From Cranoglanis bouderius (taxonomy: Eukaryota > Chordata > Actinopteri > Siluriformes > Cranoglanididae), in the NCBI GenBank assembly GCA_023630585.1, contig CM042539.1, positions 30,467,255 to 30,531,254 of the forward strand: a DNA stretch of 64,000 nt, in the 5' to 3' direction. Below, piece by piece: positions 59,220-64,000 of the stretch. The notes under the pieces are model-generated. The model searched no databases. It was not told where the DNA came from and was given only the letters and a program-made list of their open reading frames with translations. The translations under genes and the position numbers were made by a program. How positions within the stretch are numbered: the first letter of the stretch is position 1; each line of letters starts with the position of its first letter.

Positions 59220-62200
59220 CTGAAAAAGAAAGTTAAAAAAAAATGAGCAAGAACTTTAAATTTGAGCAAGACAAGTTAAATTAGATGTGGTGAGATGCTA
59301 CAGTGGAACCCTGAAGAACAGCAGAAAGATCTTCTTTTATACATATTGTGCATGAAAATAACCGTATATACTTTGCTGAATCGTGTTTCATTTCCCTTTT
59401 CCTTCTTAAATCTCAAACCTTTCAAAAAGTCACTCCCACAAAAACCAAAGCTTGCAATTCCCTGACTACCATAACTGGTGCCTTTGCTGTCATGGTTGCG
59501 CTAACATTTTTTTCTGTGCAGCTTTTTTAAAAAAAAAAAAATTACTTATCACTAAACTGATTTGTTCGACTGGGTTACATAACTTTATTTGCAGAACATC
59601 AATTCTGAAGAGACTTTGCATCCCGTGTTATTGCTCAACCAAACATTCCAAGTGCAATATTTGCCTTGAAGTATGCTTATCATGAGACGAGGCCACTTGC
59701 CATTGGCTTCCTGTGGATGTGTGACCTCGCTGTGTGCTTAAAAGTTAAAAGACAACATTGATACATGGGGAAAGGCACAGGGTCCGCCAAGTGGGGTTAT
59801 TATTAACTACCTGGAGGTTACTGTAGTTGTTTCAGAACAGAAAGTGTAAAGATATATTGATTATCGTTTTGCACTTGAATGTATATTTTAAACTGCACAA
59901 AATTTTGAAGTAATGTTGAAAAACGTCTAAATTTTATTCAGGTTTTTTTTTTTTTTTTTACCTTTCGTACATTTTGTTGGTGAGTCTGTTCGTTCACCAA
60001 CAGGTTTGTATGCATCTAAAACCTATCTATAAAGAAAAAAATATTTTGATATAAAACTCAAAGTTTGTGGACACCTGACCATTACAGTCATGTGTGCTTT
60101 TTGAACATCCCATTCCAAACTTAATCCACCCTTTGTTCTTATAATAATCTCCACTCCTTCCTTCTGGGAAGGCTTTCCACTAGTTTTTAGAGCGTGGCTG
60201 TGGGGATGTGCTCATTCAGCCACAAGAGCATTAGTGATAGCACTGATGTCTGGTGAGAAGGCCTGGGGTGGAACGCAGTCAACGTTCCAATTCATCCCAA
60301 AAGGTGTTCATTCGGGTTGAGGTCAGGCTCCAAACTTGGCGGATCATGTCTTCAAGGAACTTGCTTTGTACACAGGGGCATTTGTCATGCAGGGACAGGT
60401 CTGGGCGTCTTAGTTCCAGTGAAGGGAAACTGTAATGCTATAGCATATAAAGACATTCTATACAACCGTGCGCTATTAACTTTGCGGCAACAGTATGGAG
60501 AAGAACCACATATGGGTGTGATGGTCAGGTGTTCACAAATATTTGAAACAGGGACATTGTTATTGACCAGTAAACCTACTTAGGTATCAAAAATACAGTA
60601 ATAAGTCTAAAGTTATAGTATAAGTGCACACAAATTGCGTTTACAAAAAGTCTTAATACATTTGAGAATTATTCAATTGAAGCGCATAGTTTGTTCATGT
60701 ATAAATGAGAGAGTCACAATAAGACAATTTGTCCTTTCTGTAATCCTGGATGAATAATAAATGATGCATCCTTAGTGAGCATGACAGAAAAACAAAAAAA
60801 ATCATAATGTCTTACAGCTAAGTACTTTTGCAATGCCAGCAATTACTGAGTAACCAAGTATCTATGTCGAAGTGTATCAGCGCTGACTCAGGAAAAATTT
60901 GCAAGTTTCTGCAAGAACCAAACGGTCATTATGGAATTAGGAGTGACCTTTTTTTTTTTTTTATGAGAAAAGATACGTTTATACCCTATATGAACTATTG
61001 AAACAATCAAACAATGACAAATGACAAATAAGCGAGCACAATGAATTTCTGGTAACAGTTACTCGGAATAATGAGCTGTCGTATTATCAAGAATGATTCA
61101 CTCATCCTCAGAGAAAAATGTCTGACTCCAAAGTTCTTAAGAAATTAAAATAACCTCATGACATCAGATCAAGTTAATGTGGAAAGGATGGGTGTTTCGT
61201 TTAAATACATTCCCAAATATCATATCATATACGATACACGAAGATGTTTCTAAGAAGCACAAAATGTATCATGATATTTAGGCTTGCTAACAAAACAATA
61301 GTGAACCCGTCTAAAACCAAGTTTAAAACGGATTTTTACAATTTTAAAGATTCAGCAAAGCAGCTACTTCCAATGTCCATGTTCATGTTATCATTATTTT
61401 AAAACAGATTATGAAAAAAAAAATAATAATGATACCCACGATGTCTTTGTAAAATGTATTGTGGTATATTTTTATCACGATATCCATATCATATTGGCCT
61501 AACATAAATTTTGCAGGTGACGCATTAGTTCTCAGAAAATAAGAGCGCCCCACTTGGTACTATAATGTAAATTATATGTTATTTTAAAACAACAACAACA
61601 AAAAACTTTATTGGAAAAGTCAGGAATAATTGTGTGGAATACCGCAATGGAAACGAAATTTTCTCTACAAAGAACTTGTATTTCTTTACCTTTACTAACA
61701 CTTTTCATTTAAAGAAAGAGAAACATGTCCTTTAATTCTGTTTAAACTAGTAGATTTCTGCGGCTATAGTGTATTTACTCATTTATTCGTTTCTTGTAAA
61801 ATTATTATTACCTATCTGTTCTTCTACTTGTGTGCACTTGTGTGATCATTGTATTTTATCATTTGTTGTCGTCATTGTTGTTTTTAATGACTGATATTCA
61901 AAACAAGATAAATGTGAGACTATTTAAAAATCTTGCATTTTTAAAAAAAAATGTATATTCGTAAAAAAATCTCAGAGATGAATCAGTGACTACGATTTGT
62001 TGCGTAGAATAAAATTAATTTTAATCTCAAAAAGATATTTTTGATATATGTATACTGATTTCAGTATACTTTAATGATTTTTTTTTTTTTTGTGTGTGTG
62101 TTATTGCAGGGGGGGGGAAACAATCAAATAATGTGTAGTGTAAGGGGAATAAAGCACTATTTGGGATTAGGAAATAAGTAAACAATCCTACTGCTTTATA

Positions 62201-62592
62201 TAAACACATCAGGTAGGATTAGTTGTGCAAACTAAAAATGTAAACCAAGCCTTAGTCAGCAAAGCCATAGTGAGAAATCCACTGCAAGTGCATGCCAAGG
62301 CAAACAAACATTCAAGAGAAACAATGTCACATGCAACTTTTGTAATGTTAATTAAGCTGAAGTCTTAAACACTGAACTTCACTGCACAAAATGCATTAAT
62401 GCAAACAGTAACAAAGTGTTACACATACATTTATATTGCTTTATATGTGGTGTATTATTGCAATAATCTGTATTTATTTTTAATGGTGAAGCTTTGATGT
62501 GGCACTATTACTTTACCCAAGCTTCTTTCTGGTCTCTGTGAAAGTGTCACTATGCAATATAGAGTTCCTCATCTCTTTAAAAAAAAACTCAC
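59220..62592 (-). other. keap1b: keap1b leader intron
   Basis: An AT-rich, non-coding stretch between the candidate first exon and the start-codon exon. It carries a Tc1-derived element at 60059-60545 and several T/A runs. No coding exon was seen. Confidence 0.5.
60059..60545. mobile_element. non-autonomous Tc1-derived element with terminal inverted repeats
   Basis: The left end CAAAGTTTGTGGACACCTG and the right end CAGGTGTTCACAAATATTTG are inverted copies. The interior, read on the minus strand, resembles the last part of a Tc1 transposase gene (region matching 'GATGAATTGGAACGTTGAC' and onward). It is a few hundred bases long and carries no intact frame. Similar elements are widespread in fish. 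Confidence 0.7.
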
Positions 62593-62700
62593 CATAATCC
62601 AGAAAATATATCCAGAGTATTTCAATCCACAGTGTTTCTGTAGCACAGAGGAGTACAATAAAGTACAATGAAGTACTCTCTTAGTAACTTCTTGCCCGCG
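62593..62700 (-). other. keap1b: candidate keap1b non-coding first exon (right limit uncertain)
   Basis: A good splice donor, ATG|GTGAGT, is at 62592-62587 in minus orientation, just downstream of the GC-rich promoter. It pairs naturally with the acceptor at 59220. The exon's 5' end (TSS) is not visible; 62700 is a guess at the promoter edge. Confidence 0.4.
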
Positions 62701-62741
62701 CGCGTGACGGCCACTGCTTTCAATCCGATTCTGGCGTGCTA

Positions 62742-62753
62742 ACTTCCGGAAGT
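62742..62753. promoter_or_regulatory. palindromic ETS site
   Basis: ACTTCCGGAAGT is a perfect 12-bp palindrome with an ETS (GGAA) core on both strands, typical of TATA-less CpG promoters bound by GABP/ELK-type factors. Confidence 0.5.
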
Positions 62754-62784
62754 GAGCCTACTTTAATACCGCAATATCTAGAAG

Positions 62785-62816
<32 letters not shown>

Positions 62817-62899
62817 TCAGCTGTCCAGCTGTTTAGTATCGTGCCAGTAGTCTGATCCACATCAGCATGACTGTGCAACTCCGACCTCGGCCGAGTTCA

Positions 62900-62908
62900 G
62901 CTGCGTCA
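62900..62908 (-). promoter_or_regulatory. ARE-type core (TGACNNNGC) in the keap1b promoter
   Basis: TGACGCAGC on the minus strand matches the NRF2/small-MAF core. Six fixed bases occur often by chance, so this is only suggestive. Its place in the promoter of NRF2's own repressor is what makes it worth noting. Confidence 0.35.
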
Positions 62909-63210
62909 GCGCGCGCGCACAATCGCCTCACAGAAAAGCCGGAAGTGCAGCTTTAACGTCAACACGACTGACATTTGATGTATAATTCGTGGTTTCGGGT
63001 TTATGGAGCTATCTCCCCGCTGGAACTTGTGCTTAAATACGAGTTCTACCCAATTCAGCTCGTTTTAATCGCTTAAAAATAAAGCTAATTCCGCATTACT
63101 TGGCGCCGCGTCCAGAATGACTGCGGAATCCCTGCGTCAGCGCACTACATAGGGCGTGAAAAACCACAGCGTCCTGTTCCCTACCTAGTGCAACACGCGG
63201 CCATTTTGGA

Positions 63211-64000
63211 TTTTACCCTAACAACACCACCACCACCACCACCTCAAGGCGCTTCAAACGAGTTCGTTGGAACTGGGTGCGGTTTAAGTTTCTAGTTCAT
63301 TTCAAGAAAAAAGAAATAATGTGTCACTTTTTTTTGTCGTAAGAGGAAGTGTAGCAGGCTAAACAAGATTGAGTTTGGCATACGTGGACAAAAAGGACTT
63401 ACAGTTGCTGTAAATGTAGGCTATAACATCAGACAGCTAATTAAAGAAAGTTGTAGCCTTCATAAACAGAACAAAATGGCTGCTAACCCCAATCAAATGA
63501 AAATAGTGCACCTGCATAGCTCATTAGAGGTGGTATAATATTTGAACATATTATTATTATTGGTTTGGGACGCACCCACGATAAAGCAAGGCCCCAAACT
63601 GAAACTGTTTTCCCACTAGACAGCACGGTGCCGTACAGTACACTTATTAAAGAGAAGATTGCATCAGCGTCCATTTTACGTTCTCTGACTGCCTGGAATA
63701 ACAAGAAAACTAGTGATGCTACCTGTAGACCGAATCCCTCAAGGTCTCAGTCGAGTCGAGTCAAGTTAGTTTGACAAGCGGAGTTGGTTTAACGTGATTA
63801 TTCCCGCGGTATCCCTTTCATTATAGTCATGTCAGACATTTTACCTACTATAAAATCACCGGTAGAAATGTGACCAAGAAGAACTCCATTCACATGGAAC
63901 GTGTTGCATGTTAATCTTTATAATTAACTTGTGATTTTTGGTTTCAGCTTTGGTTTCGGTGTTCATCGGCACGGCACTGTTGCTCCGTTTTCACTCAACT
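63211..64000. other. DNA upstream of the keap1b promoter
   Basis: No gene recognised up to the right edge. An ACC run lies at 63226-63242. The 69-codon open frame at 63565-63774 has no known match. Confidence 0.5.

Larger units (their letters stand above)
62690..63210. promoter_or_regulatory. keap1b: CpG-rich promoter candidate for keap1b
   Basis: A local rise in CpG content (several CGCG runs near 62698-62704 and 62909-62918) sits between AT-rich flanks. It contains the perfect ETS palindrome ACTTCCGGAAGT at 62742-62753, a second ETS site GCCGGAAGTG at 62938-62947, and an antioxidant-response core TGACGCAGC on the minus strand at 62908-62900. It lies just upstream of the candidate first exon. 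It could also serve a gene to the right, beyond the window. Confidence 0.5.

Overview
This window is vertebrate nuclear DNA, most likely from a teleost and probably an otophysan fish such as a catfish. The evidence is split genes with GT-AG introns, very dense microsatellites (CA, TA, GA and long A/T runs), Tc1-like transposon remnants, and several dispersed repeat families resembling ones I associate with fish genomes. Species cannot be fixed from the sequence alone. Nearly all long open frames outside the exons listed here are repeats or low-complexity DNA.

Two protein-coding genes are supported, both on the minus strand. The left third (about 1-22.6 kb) holds the 5' part of a single-stranded-DNA-binding-protein / SSBP (LDB1 co-factor) gene, best matched to ssbp4. 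Its first four coding exons are at 22282-22227, 14052-13980, 12538-12477 and 9191-9107. They splice in frame into 92 residues covering the whole LisH/LUFS head. The rest of the gene must lie beyond the left edge.

The right part holds a complete keap1-type gene, matched to the teleost keap1b paralog. It has six coding exons between 58874 and 50929, totalling 1800 nt and 599 residues. Upstream there is probably a 5' leader in the same exon back to 59219, a candidate non-coding first exon ending at 62593, and a GC-rich promoter at about 62.69-63.2 kb with ETS sites and one ARE core. Human KEAP1 and SSBP4 both lie on 19p13, so linkage of these two genes fits the paralog calls.

Keap1 is the BTB-Kelch adaptor that brings NRF2 to CUL3 ubiquitin ligase and senses electrophiles through cysteines. 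SSBP proteins stabilise LDB1/LIM transcription complexes and the Wnt enhanceosome. There is no sign that the two genes act together; they are simply neighbours.

The 28 kb between the genes (about 22.7-50.7 kb) shows no recognisable gene. It carries one Tc1-like element with about 210-bp terminal inverted repeats (40.08-41.29 kb), a 5'-truncated Tc1 transposase (49.3-49.9 kb), a 30-bp minisatellite of regularly spaced CCAAT boxes (46.65-46.98 kb), a nested GA-rich tandem duplication (34.5-35.0 kb), many microsatellites, and a few unique blocks that could be regulatory. I found no new multi-gene system. The observations most worth follow-up are the UG repeats at both ends of ssbp4 intron 2, the uORF-dense keap1b leader, the cysteine and NRF2-contact substitutions in Keap1b, and the CCAAT array.
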